From JANOXC01 sp031418215 (GTDB lineage Bacteria > Bacteroidota > Bacteroidia > AKYH767-A > OLB10): 57,368 nt of DNA. The DNA lies in NCBI GenBank assembly GCA_031418215.1, contig JANOXC010000021.1, positions 1 to 57,368 of the forward strand, written 5' to 3'. A program made the translations under genes and the position numbers. Below the pieces are notes generated by a model. That model did no database searches and was not told the DNA's origin. It saw only the letters and a program-made list of their open reading frames with translations. Below are positions 45,303 through 55,300 of this stretch, piece by piece; within the stretch, counting starts at the first letter, position 1; every line of letters starts with the position of its first letter.

Positions 45303-47015
45303 ATGAATAAATCTTTACTCAAAATCGCATGCTTATCCATTGTAACAGCAATGAGCATGAGTGTAAACGCACAAGCCCCCAATTGGCAATGGGCAAGGGG
45401 AGTCGGTGGTTTAGTCGATGATATGGGATTGAATGTTGCTATTGATCAGTTTGATAATGTTTATACAACCGGTTATTATTCTGGAACGGTAGACTTTGAC
45501 CCCGGTGCCGGGATATTCAATTTAACGGCATCAGGAGGTACGGATGTTTATATTTTGAAATTGGATAACGCCGGAAACTTTATTTGGGCGAAATCAATCG
45601 GGGGACTTACGGCTGATGTTGGAAGGTCAATAGCCTTCGATAATACCGGCAATGTATATTTAACAGGAGGCTTTAGTGGAACTGTTGACTTTGATCCGGG
45701 AGCTGGAACTTTTAATGTAGTTGCGACGGGAAGCGATGATGTGTTTATTTTAAAATTAAACAGTTCAGGCAATTTTATCTGGGCAAGGGCTATGGGTGGT
45801 CTAAATTCAGACATGGGCAGGGGCATAGCTATTGATGGTAATGAAAACATTTACACCACAGGTTCGTTCGGTGCGACGGCAGACTTTGACCCGGGTGTTG
45901 GAATATTCAATTTAAATGCTGTAGGACTTGATGATATATATATTGCTAAGTTGGATAGCGCGGGGAATTTGGTTTGGGCCAAGGCGATGGGCAGTCCAGG
46001 ACCTGATTACGGGAAGTCCATAGCAATTGATGATAATGGCAATATTTACACCATTGGTGAATTTGAAGGTGCAGCCGACTTTGACCCGGGCGCAGGAAAT
46101 TTTAATTTAACCGCCACATCAGGAGCCACAAACATTTTCATTTCTAAATTAGATAACTCCGGTAGTTTTGTCTGGGCCAAAGGAATGATAGGATTGGCAG
46201 CAGCCACCGGGACCACTATCGCCTTGGATGCCTCCAACAATATTTATACAACAGGATTTTTCATGGGCACCTTTGATCTGGATCCGGGAACAGCAACACA
46301 CAATGTTACCTCCTTTGACGCAGAAGAAGATGTATTTATTTCCAAGTTAGATAATGCCGGTAATTATCAATGGGCAAAAACATTTGGCGGGATGAGTACA
46401 GATGTTAGCAATTCAATTGCTTTGGATGATTCAGCGAATATATATATTACAGGGGGCTTCCGTTTCACAGTTGACTTTGATCCCAGCATTGGCATCTATA
46501 ATTTAACACCCAATGGAATAGTTAGTATTTACATTTCTAAATTGGACAGTTCCGGCAATTTTATATTTGCAACGAAAGCCGGTGGTACGAATAGTGATGT
46601 TGGCAGAGGCATAGCCATTGCTAATTCCGGCGCAGTGTATATTACCGGCAGTTTTGGGAGCCCTTCTATTTCATTTGGTGCTAACACTATAACAAATGGC
46701 AGTGCTTCCGGAAATTGGGATGCATTTATTGCCAAGCTGCAGGGGGGCACTACAGGAATAGAACGTGTGCATCAAACGAACGGTGTTTCCTTTTATCCCA
46801 ATCCAACCAGTGAATATCTTATCATTAAGCTAAACGATGCACCACAAAAAACGGAAGTAACCATTACCGACATTAACGGAAAAACAATTTACACTGCATC
46901 ATTTTCAGGAATGCAAACAGCACTTGTAAGCACAAAGGATTTTGTACCTGGAATTTATTTATGTATAGTAAATGTGGAGGGAACTTTAATTACACAAAAA
47001 ATAATTAAAGACTAA
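45303..47015 (+). CDS. SBBP/beta-propeller-repeat secreted protein with T9SS type A sorting domain
   Basis: A 570-residue exported protein. The signal peptide is cleaved near VNAQ. It then has about eight repeats of roughly 50 residues, each with WAKxxGG...A.D..GN.YTTG.F.GT.DFDPG...FNLT...D.F..KLD..GNF, the SBBP pattern that builds a propeller. The C-terminal 80 residues (VSFYPNPTSEYLIIKLNDA...GIYLCIVNVEGT) are a T9SS type A domain. A paralogue lies at 55882-57368 on the other strand. Function unknown; surface-exposed. The ATG at 45303 begins the signal peptide. Confidence 0.87.
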   Translation: MNKSLLKIACLSIVTAMSMSVNAQAPNWQWARGVGGLVDDMGLNVAIDQFDNVYTTGYYSGTVDFDPGAGIFNLTASGGTDVYILKLDNAGNFIWAKSIGGLTADVGRSIAFDNTGNVYLTGGFSGTVDFDPGAGTFNVVATGSDDVFILKLNSSGNFIWARAMGGLNSDMGRGIAIDGNENIYTTGSFGATADFDPGVGIFNLNAVGLDDIYIAKLDSAGNLVWAKAMGSPGPDYGKSIAIDDNGNIYTIGEFEGAADFDPGAGNFNLTATSGATNIFISKLDNSGSFVWAKGMIGLAAATGTTIALDASNNIYTTGFFMGTFDLDPGTATHNVTSFDAEEDVFISKLDNAGNYQWAKTFGGMSTDVSNSIALDDSANIYITGGFRFTVDFDPSIGIYNLTPNGIVSIYISKLDSSGNFIFATKAGGTNSDVGRGIAIANSGAVYITGSFGSPSISFGANTITNGSASGNWDAFIAKLQGGTTGIERVHQTNGVSFYPNPTSEYLIIKLNDAPQKTEVTITDINGKTIYTASFSGMQTALVSTKDFVPGIYLCIVNVEGTLITQKIIKD

Positions 47016-47493
47016 GCTTATTTACCTTTACAATAAATTAAAAATGGGTATAAATGCCAAAGGTCAGCGATTTGCTGACCTTTTTAAATTGACTCCCCCT
47101 CTTATCTTTTGTTTCACGACGGTGAGCAAGCTGAACCTTCTGAGTACTCGGGATAAACTTCTCGCTTTTGAAAATTATGCAAAAAGTAAAAGGCTGTTTT
47201 AGGTGAAACAGCCCTTGTTACGCTCAAGAAATTCAAAAATTAACAAACCAACCAAGGGAGGATATCTTTAAATTTTATGAGTGAATTCAATTATTGGGGT
47301 TTCCATAAAAGGATTTAATGTATTTGTATTATGCCAACACTTTTAGATCACCAGTTATAAGGAAGGGTAAAATTATTTTTCCATTCAAGTTTAAAAGCAC
47401 CCCCTTCTCATGGCGTATCAATCTCGCTTTGTCAACAGAATAAAGCGGGGATCATAAAAATTAGATATCTTAATGCCGTAATTTATAGCTAAC
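47016..47493. other. Intergenic region with two hairpins
   Basis: It contains the terminator at 47059-47085, a second hairpin GGCTGTTT-N6-AAACAGCC at 47192-47213, and a C-rich stretch at 47399-47416 that only weakly resembles the C/T run before the two upstream T9SS genes (it lacks GTAGG). No coding pattern seen. Confidence 0.5.
47059..47085 (+). terminator. Rho-independent terminator after the SBBP gene
   Basis: AAAGGTCAGC (47059-47068) and GCTGACCTTT (47074-47083) form a perfect 10-bp stem with a 5-nt loop followed by T residues, 43 nt after the SBBP gene stop. Confidence 0.88.
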
Positions 47494-50400
47494 ATGAACA
47501 GAATTCTTTTTATACTACTACTACTTGGCAATGCCTCGCTGCATGCGCAGAATAAAGTCAATCCTGAAAAAGTAAGTAATGCTGATTCCGTTTTCAGCTC
47601 CTCTTATAAATGGCGATGTATAGGCCCGGCGAGAGGCGGACGAAGCTGTGCTGTTGCAGGCGTTCTTAAGGAAACAAATACTTTTTATTTCGGCGCTACC
47701 GGAGGCGGGATATTTAAGACAACAGATGGCGGCAGTAACTGGAAAAATATTTCTGATAAATTTTTTGGCGGCAGTATTGGTGCCGTAGCAGTTGCAAATT
47801 CTGACCGTGATATTATCTGGGCAGGAGAAGGGGAACAAACCATAAGAGGAAATGTGAGCGAAGGCCATGGTATCTGGAAATCAGGTGATGGTGGAAATAC
47901 CTGGAAGAACATGGGACTTACCGATTCACGTCATATAGTTCGCATTCGCATACATCCGAAAAATCCTGATGTTGTTTATGTATGCGCATTTGGTCATTTG
48001 TTCGGAAAGAATAATGAACGCGGTATATATAAAACTTCGGATGGCGGCACAACATGGAAACGCATTTTATTTGTGAGTGATTCAGTTGCTGCATCCGATC
48101 TTGTTATGGATCCGGTGAATCCATCGATACTTTATGCTTCTTTCTGGAATGTAAAACGAACTCCTTATTCGCTTGAAAGCGGAGGTAGTGGTTCTTCACT
48201 CTGGAAAACAACAGATGGTGGCGCAATGTGGACAGATATCACACAAAATGAAGGTATGCCCAAAGGACCATTGGGAATAATAACAATGAGTATTTCACCT
48301 GTGAATACTGAAAGAATATTTGCCATGGTGGAAGCGGCTGATGGTGGATTAATGCGAAGCGATGATGGCGGAACAACCTGGACGAGGGTAAATGATGAGC
48401 GCAAAATTCGTCAGCGTGCATGGTATTTCAGCCGCGTGTATGCCGATACAAAAGATGAAAATACGGTATATGTATTGAACGTGGAGTTTCACCGTTCAGG
48501 CGATGGTGGCAAAACATTTAAAACAATCAATACACCGCATGGTGATCATCACGACTTGTGGATTGATCCTGATAACAATAAACGAATGATTGTTGCTGAT
48601 GATGGCGGAGCACAAGTAACATTTGACGGAGGTGAAAACTGGAGCACGTATTACAATCAACCCACGGCGCAGTTTTACAGGGTGAGCACCGACAATCATT
48701 TCCCTTACCGCATCTATGGTGCACAACAGGATAACTCAAGTATCCGCATCATGCATCGCTCTTTTACATCAGGAAGCATCACACAGGAAAACTGGGAGCG
48801 CACGGCAGGATTTGAAAGCGGACATATTGTTGCCGATCCTTTGAATGATGATATAGTTTATGGTGGGAATTACGACGGATTCATCGGCAGACTGAATCAT
48901 AAAACAGGAGAACAAAGCAACATATCAGTGTGGCCCGATGCAAATATCGGACGTGGTGCCGATAGTGCGCGATACCGTTTTCAGTGGAACTTCCCATTGT
49001 TCTTTTCACCGCATGAGAAAAAACGATTGTATGCCGCAGCCAATGTTTTGTTTGCTACAGAAGACGAAGGACAAAGCTGGAAGCAGATCTCACCCGATCT
49101 GACACGCGATGATAAAACAAAACAAAAAGCCAGCGGTGGCATCATCACAAAAGACAATACCGGTGTGGAAGTGTATGCAACCATTTTTGCTGCATGCGAA
49201 TCACCGTATGAAAAAGACCTGCTTTGGTGCGGAAGTGATGATGGCTTGCTGCATGTTTCAAAAGACGGCGGACGAAGCTGGAACAATGTTACACCAGCCG
49301 GCATACCTGAATGGATGATGTTCAACTGCCTTGAACCCGATCCTTTCAATAAAGGCGGATTATATGCGGTTGGTACACGATATAAGCTCGATGACTATGC
49401 TCCTTATATATATTACACAAATAACTACGGAGCTACATGGACTAAAATCACCAATGGGATTAAGCAAGGTGATTTCACACGATGCTTGCGCGCTGATCCT
49501 TATCATAAAGGAATACTGTATTGCGGAACAGAATATGGAATGTATTTAAGTAATGATGCCGGGAAGTCCTGGAAGAAATGGCAGCTTAACTTGCCAATGG
49601 TCCCTATCACGGATTTGGCCATTAAAGATTTTGATCTGATTGCTGCCACACAAGGCCGAAGCTTTTGGGTACTTGATGATCTGACAGCGCTGCATCAGTG
49701 GAATGAAACAATAGCCGGCAAAAAATTTCATCTCTTTCAACCGCGAACAACATGGCTTGCAACAAGTACTAAAAATGAAAAGAAGAAGATAGGAGAAAAC
49801 CCTGCACCGGGGCTGTCAGTGAATTTTTACATTCAGTATAAACCCGACAGTAACCTGATTGCCCGAATGGATTTCCTGGATGAAAATTATAAGTTAATCA
49901 AATCATTTTTTTCCAACGCCGACAAGGACAGCATCAAGCTGAAAATAAAACGCGGCATGAATGTGATGAACTGGGATATGCGTTATTCGGATGCAGAAAA
50001 GATTGATGGCCTCATCCTATGGAATGATGGACTTAGTGGCCCATTGGCACCTCCCGGAAAATATTATGTAAAAATGGTTGTGGGTAATGATTCATTGATG
50101 CAGTCGTTCCTGCTGCGTAAACCTGGAAACGTCTCCGCCTCCGATGGAGACCTGAAAGAGCAATTTGAACTTGCTCTTAAAATAAGAGATAAAATAACTG
50201 CGGTACATAAAGCAGTTGGAAATATCAGGAGCATACGCAACCAGCTTATGGCTGCCGTTGATAAAGCGGGAAATGATTCTACACTGAAGAAGATGTTGAG
50301 TACAGAGAAAGATTCCATCAACAAAAAAATTACGACTATTGAAGAAGCGTTGTACCAGACAAAATTAAAAGCGAATCAGGACATCCTGAATTATCCCATC

Positions 50401-50610
50401 ATGTTGAACGATAAGCTGGCCGGAATTTATAACATTGTCAATTCAGGAAGTGCAAAACCCCCTAAGCAATGTTATGAAGTTTTTGACCAACTTGCATTGA
50501 AGGCGGATTATCAGCTTGACCGATTAAAACAAATCATGAATACCGATGTAAAACGGTTTAATGAAATGATGATAAAGAATAATGTTCCGGTGATATATAT
50601 AAAAGAGTGA
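47494..50610 (+). CDS. Large BNR/sortilin-like beta-propeller protein (VPS10-type)
   Basis: A 1038-residue exported protein with a signal peptide (cleaved near LHAQ). Repeated Asp-box motifs (TTDGGSNWKNIS, SGDGGNTWKNMG, TSDGGTTWKRI, SDDGGTTWTRV, FDGGENWSTYY, SKDGGRSWNNVT, SNDAGKSWKKW) define two large propellers of the sortilin/xyloglucanase-like glycoside hydrolase superfamily over residues 35-760. The C-terminal part (about 790-1038) has a beta-sandwich (YKPDSNLIARMDFLDENYKLIKS) and a helical tail. No T9SS tail. Database names often read glycosyl hydrolase, but no catalytic residues can be assigned here; protease-like or binding roles are also possible. Confidence 0.85.
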   Translation: MNRILFILLLLGNASLHAQNKVNPEKVSNADSVFSSSYKWRCIGPARGGRSCAVAGVLKETNTFYFGATGGGIFKTTDGGSNWKNISDKFFGGSIGAVAVANSDRDIIWAGEGEQTIRGNVSEGHGIWKSGDGGNTWKNMGLTDSRHIVRIRIHPKNPDVVYVCAFGHLFGKNNERGIYKTSDGGTTWKRILFVSDSVAASDLVMDPVNPSILYASFWNVKRTPYSLESGGSGSSLWKTTDGGAMWTDITQNEGMPKGPLGIITMSISPVNTERIFAMVEAADGGLMRSDDGGTTWTRVNDERKIRQRAWYFSRVYADTKDENTVYVLNVEFHRSGDGGKTFKTINTPHGDHHDLWIDPDNNKRMIVADDGGAQVTFDGGENWSTYYNQPTAQFYRVSTDNHFPYRIYGAQQDNSSIRIMHRSFTSGSITQENWERTAGFESGHIVADPLNDDIVYGGNYDGFIGRLNHKTGEQSNISVWPDANIGRGADSARYRFQWNFPLFFSPHEKKRLYAAANVLFATEDEGQSWKQISPDLTRDDKTKQKASGGIITKDNTGVEVYATIFAACESPYEKDLLWCGSDDGLLHVSKDGGRSWNNVTPAGIPEWMMFNCLEPDPFNKGGLYAVGTRYKLDDYAPYIYYTNNYGATWTKITNGIKQGDFTRCLRADPYHKGILYCGTEYGMYLSNDAGKSWKKWQLNLPMVPITDLAIKDFDLIAATQGRSFWVLDDLTALHQWNETIAGKKFHLFQPRTTWLATSTKNEKKKIGENPAPGLSVNFYIQYKPDSNLIARMDFLDENYKLIKSFFSNADKDSIKLKIKRGMNVMNWDMRYSDAEKIDGLILWNDGLSGPLAPPGKYYVKMVVGNDSLMQSFLLRKPGNVSASDGDLKEQFELALKIRDKITAVHKAVGNIRSIRNQLMAAVDKAGNDSTLKKMLSTEKDSINKKITTIEEALYQTKLKANQDILNYPIMLNDKLAGIYNIVNSGSAKPPKQCYEVFDQLALKADYQLDRLKQIMNTDVKRFNEMMIKNNVPVIYIKE

Positions 50611-50659
50611 TGAAAGCTATTACCTGATGAGATAAGGTGTAATAGATAGAATTATAGTT

Positions 50660-51322
50660 TTAAGTAGGAATCGAAACCGTAATAAAAACCTTTTTAATAA
50701 AGTCATTCTGATCAACAGCTTTCACAATTAACTTGATTTTGTCAGAACCTGGTTTATAAAACAAATGAGAATGCCCTTTTTTTATAAAACCAATTTCTTT
50801 ACCATCTTTCAAAACTTTAATGGCACGCCCATCAAATTTGTTTTTTGGTTCTTTTTCAAATGTCAGTTCGTCTCCGCTTTTTACTGTCCCGGCGGCAAGC
50901 TTTTTCTCTGTTAAGCTTGCGAGGTCAGTTAGAAAATGAAGGCCAGGTATAGGGTTAAAGTCTGCCAAAAATTCAAAATTATCAGTTGGAAGTAAGCCCT
51001 GAGTATGTGCTAGTAAGTAAAACTTATCTTGCACCTTCTCCGGTTCTATTTCCCAGAAATCATAGAAATCCTGAATATCTGATCGCTCGGACTTAATCAA
51101 TCTTTGCGAAAAAACATCTAAGACATTACCATTATAAACCACTTCAGTATTAGGAAGCTCGGTGTATGGCCCAAAACCTTCTTTTAATGCTTTTGAAACG
51201 ACTAGCTTATCGTATTTAAAAGTAAAACGGCCATCATCATGTTTTTCTAAAACGCCAATAATATACCTTCCGGCCCCCGCACCGGTTCTCCAACTCACAA
51301 ATATTTTATCAAATTCCTTCAC
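50660..51322 (-). CDS. HipA-N/HipS-like domain fused to a HIRAN domain
   Basis: A 220-residue protein, last gene of a three-gene operon. Residues 1-115 resemble the N-terminal subdomain of HipA/HipS proteins (IFVSWRTGAGAGRYIIGVLEKHDDGRFTFKYD, then VVYNGNVLDVFSQRLIKSERSDIQDFYDFW, the region that in HipA ends with a DNLLPDS-like stretch). Residues 120-218 are a HIRAN domain (GDELTFEKEPKNKFDGRAIKVLKDGKEIGFIKKGHSHLF), a fold that binds DNA ends or stalled forks in HLTF/Rad5. The start is a GTG overlapping the kinase gene by 14 nt. It may act as the neutralising HipS-like partner of the kinase and target it to damaged or foreign DNA; that is inference. Confidence 0.75.
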   Translation of the reverse strand: MKEFDKIFVSWRTGAGAGRYIIGVLEKHDDGRFTFKYDKLVVSKALKEGFGPYTELPNTEVVYNGNVLDVFSQRLIKSERSDIQDFYDFWEIEPEKVQDKFYLLAHTQGLLPTDNFEFLADFNPIPGLHFLTDLASLTEKKLAAGTVKSGDELTFEKEPKNKFDGRAIKVLKDGKEIGFIKKGHSHLFYKPGSDKIKLIVKAVDQNDFIKKVFITVSIPT

Positions 51323-52373
51323 CTAACAGGGAGTTTAAACGCTGAAAACGCAAAGTTAGCAACTTAATTATGAAAATTTTTCGTTGACTTGTTAAATTAT
51401 AGTGACTAAGGGATTCAGGAACGAAATTATCAACCTCAGTGATAATCTTTTCAATCACTGCAGGATCCCATTTGGTTTTAACTCTATTGATAATTTTAAT
51501 AAGCGCCTCTCTGTATTTTGTTTTCAATAGCTCAGAAAGTAAATCGAAATGATTTAACTTTTCAGTATTCCAGTGAATTTCAGAATAACCATTCTTTATG
51601 TATTTTATTAATTCAGGTTCATTTGCACTGTATTGTATGATTCGATCTTCAGTTAACTCTCTTCCCATGCTACTTCCATTATCATAAACTGGAGAGGCTC
51701 CTTTGACTTTTTCAAGGCTGATTTTTGCAGCAATTACTTCAGGTTTTAATTGTCTGTCTTTATCAAAATAAAAATATTCGATAAATCGTTGCCAGAGAGC
51801 AGCCCTTTTTCCGGCAGGTCTTTCTTTTACCTCATCACTTAACGCTTTAATGCCCTTGGTAATTGGAGTCATTTGAGTTATTAATGCCCAGTTTTCCTGG
51901 TGACGATCTCCATTTCCAATTATCGAATCAAAAACTAAAAACTCTAATACATAATTTACATACCCTGTCAACTGAAAAGTTTCAAAAGCTTTTTCAATTA
52001 GTTGAAAGGTATACATTTTTTTCCAGTCCTTAATCTTTGGATTAAATCTGTTTTCACAAGCTTGTAAATATTTGCCACCTTCAACCAGTTCTTCGGTTTC
52101 ACTATCAATCATGGTCCTGCATAAACAGCCCATTTCACCATTGAGAATAGCTGGTTCATATTTAAGAATATCAAACCCTAATGTTATACCAATTCTGTAT
52201 GCCATTACTTCACACCAGAACTCTGATATATAATCTTTAACCCCTTTTTTAATACTTTTTTTGAAGTAATAAAAATTACCATCAGTACTTAGAATATATT
52301 TTTTATCTCTGGTCCCACCTGTATTATACCATCTTTGGGGTGTCCATGACGAAATATCAATGATATCACTCAT
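51309..52373 (-). CDS. CtkA/HipA-like protein kinase
   Basis: A 354-residue kinase of the HipA superfamily. The ATP-binding Lys is in NFYYFKKS (Lys38 or 39), a helix-C Glu in SEFWCEVMAYRIG, the catalytic loop is IIGNGDRHQENW (Asp156, Asn161) and the metal-binding motif is VYDNGSSMG (Asp231). An unusual about 60-residue insertion rich in charged residues lies between catalytic loop and DNG. The HipA N-terminal subdomain is absent from this chain and appears instead in the next gene, as in HipBST split systems. ATG 52373 is preferred because ATGAGTGA gives an 8-nt overlap with the restriction enzyme gene; ATG 52400 would add nine residues. All key residues are intact. Confidence 0.8.
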   Translation of the reverse strand: MSDIIDISSWTPQRWYNTGGTRDKKYILSTDGNFYYFKKSIKKGVKDYISEFWCEVMAYRIGITLGFDILKYEPAILNGEMGCLCRTMIDSETEELVEGGKYLQACENRFNPKIKDWKKMYTFQLIEKAFETFQLTGYVNYVLEFLVFDSIIGNGDRHQENWALITQMTPITKGIKALSDEVKERPAGKRAALWQRFIEYFYFDKDRQLKPEVIAAKISLEKVKGASPVYDNGSSMGRELTEDRIIQYSANEPELIKYIKNGYSEIHWNTEKLNHFDLLSELLKTKYREALIKIINRVKTKWDPAVIEKIITEVDNFVPESLSHYNLTSQRKIFIIKLLTLRFQRLNSLLGEGI

Positions 52374-55300
52374 GAGTCCGGACTTTTTCCATTTCTCCAA
52401 TTATTTTCATCGTCTCTACACTAACTGTACAAACACGTTTGAGCAATTCAATTACATGCTCCTTATAATCTGCAAAGCGATAAGTGTTGAACTTCTCTGC
52501 AATCGTTGGATCAGTTGGTTTTTTTTCTTTGTACTGATCGAGTACCCATTCCAATGCGCTTCGGTTGCCTAATTTATATTCCCAGGCTTCTTTAGGTAAA
52601 CCGGTTAAAAAGGATAATTCATCGAGTTCAATTACACCTGCATTTTTATCTGCTTTTAATTTTGCTTTTACTTTTGGCTGGTGACCGAACAATGGTTGTG
52701 GTTCTTCTGCTTTGGTAAATATTTCTTTCTGGCGTTTTGATTCCGCTTTTACATTGTGCTGATGAAACTCCAGTGGAAATTGTTTTACTGTTTCATAATT
52801 AATATGCAACTCCATTAATTGTTTACCCCATTTCGCCCATTGCCAAAAGTTTTCGTAAAATGGAATGCGCGGAAATTCCCGTTTTAAATTTAACTCATAT
52901 TTTTTTCGGTATGCAGGGTTGTGTAATACGGCATATACATAATGAAAAATGTCTGTTTTTTGAATCCCGGGAACTTCCATCACTGTACCTTTTCTATTAT
53001 TATTTGCACCGAATTGAACAACCTGATATGACTTTACTGTTGCATTGGTTCGTTCCGGAGAATAGTAATAATCTTCAAATTGCTGTTTGCCCCAGTCGGT
53101 GATGTTGTCTGTTCGTTCGCCTTTTTCGTTGTAGTTATATAAAGGAAGGCATTGTGATGAAGCCCCTGCTCCGACAAAATGATAATCATTTAATATCTGC
53201 GTGCTTAAGGCGAAAAATGGTTTTTCGGATCCAGGGCCTGTCAAAACAATACTTAAGTTTTTCTCGTTTAGTGCCTCTTTATAAAGTTGATTGGAAAGGC
53301 TTCTTTCATCAATTAGAATATCGGAAACGTATAGATATTTTTGAAGGAATGGCCGATATAAATATTGAACAATATTAATTTTATTAAATGCTAAAGAATC
53401 ATTTTTTAATTTGTTCTTAATATTTCTTGACCATTTAATATTGCTGCTAAATTCGTTGTTCGATTTGGCTTGATTAAAAACCCCAATATAAAATTTAATA
53501 TTGGTTGTTAATTGTATTGTGTTAAAATTTGTAACCCACTCATCTCTGCCAGAGTTTATGCCCGTTGAAAACAGTTTAAAAACCGCTTCTTTTCCTTTTC
53601 CACTTTTAACTTTTTTATCAGCTAGTGGTAGTAGGGTTTCAAAATCATTGGTTGAAATATTAATCCAATTATTATTCTTATCAGGATTTAATTTATCAAA
53701 ACCAATGTCATTGAATGTGGTTAATCCACTGATCCAACTTAATTTTTCTTTTCTTGTTGCTCTTATATCACATGGATGAATATAATTCACTTGACAATTC
53801 TTGATTTTTGAATTATCCAGTTTCACAAGCCACATAATAGCAATACCAACTGCCGCACTAACACCAAAAATGGTATGTTCCTCATTAAGAAAGATACCAT
53901 CTTTTCCTGACAATTCTCTTATGTTGCCTCCGAGGTCAATTATATAAGCAAAGTCAAATTCTGATTGAATTGATTTTCTAAATCCATCAAATGTTCTCGC
54001 ATTAATAAAAGAATTATTTGTAATCAAAGTAATAACTCCATTGTTATCAATCCTGTCAGAAGCCCATCGATAAAAACGTGAATACATATCATATACTTTT
54101 GTTTTCTGCGCTATACTGTTTTTTATGTAAGTATCTTTTATTCTTTTGTCGATGTAAGGATACTCCCTATTCTTATTATGCTCATTTTCATTTTTCTGAT
54201 TGGCATTATAAGGCGGATTACCAATCACAACAGAAATCTTTCTTTTATTCTGCTCCACAATTCTTCTGGAGTTTTCGCTGGATAAACCAAAGAGGTCATG
54301 TTGTTTGCCGCCGTAAGCTAATGCATCGGTATTGTCCAGCGTGTCAACAAAGCAAAGGTTTTTAAATTCCTCATAGTAATTCATCTTCTGTTTAAAGGTG
54401 TATTCAATATTGAGGTTGGAGATGTAGTATGGCAGAATAGCAACATCATTGGCATGCAATTCATGTTTGTATTTATGTGCTAAATATTGCGGCGGACATT
54501 TATCTATGATGTTACAAATAAAAGTTCCAGTCCCTGTTGCAGGGTCCAGTATATCTACATTCTTATCCCACAATAAACGCTTAAAATGTTTTTCCAATAA
54601 AAAATTGGTACTATCAATCATAAAGTCTACAATTTCATTGGGTGTATAAACCACCCCTAAACGGTCGGCCGCTTTTGGATTGTAGGCTTTGTAAAAATTC
54701 TCATACAATGATTTTAAGAACTTTTGTTTTTCATGATGATCTGCAATACCGGCAGCTGTTGCATTAATAGCATCGTAATAATGTTCAATACTGGCCAGTA
54801 AATTTTTACGGTCGCTGTAAGAGAATAAAGTACCAATGAGTAATTCCAGTTCTTTGGCAATGCTGTTATGCTGATGAAATTCTGCATCATCAAAAATTTT
54901 ATTGAAGATGTCGCTTGTTAAAATATGCTGTATCATCATTTCCCGCACATCAGCCATGGTAATGTCGGGATTGATTTCCGCTTTACACAATGCTAAATAG
55001 GTATCAGCAGCTTTAATAAATCTTTTATTCGCTTTACCATCTGTATCAATTTTTTCCCGCAGCGTTTTTAAAATCGTAGGAATATCTTTTTGAAAATGAT
55101 CGAGGGCATCATTGAACTTACGCACTTCCGGCTTTTCGAAATTGATGAAAGCTGTGAGAATTCTGTCCAGCTCATCGGGGTTGCGCATATTAATACGCAT
55201 TACTTCTTCCTTATCCTGGAATAAAATGGCGAGGTTACTGTCTTCAAATAAAATATTGTTCAGCGGATAACCTTTCTTCACTTTCTTATCTATCTCCTCA

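Noticed and set aside
47399..47416. C-rich stretch before the BNR propeller gene as a third copy of the shared promoter motif
   Set aside because: It has the C/T run but lacks GTAGG and the GATATTTAYATCG block, so the match is not convincing.
50617..50645. Inverted repeat CTATTAC/GTAATAG between convergent genes as a terminator
   Set aside because: Stem is short and AT-rich, loop is long, and no T run follows; too weak to call.
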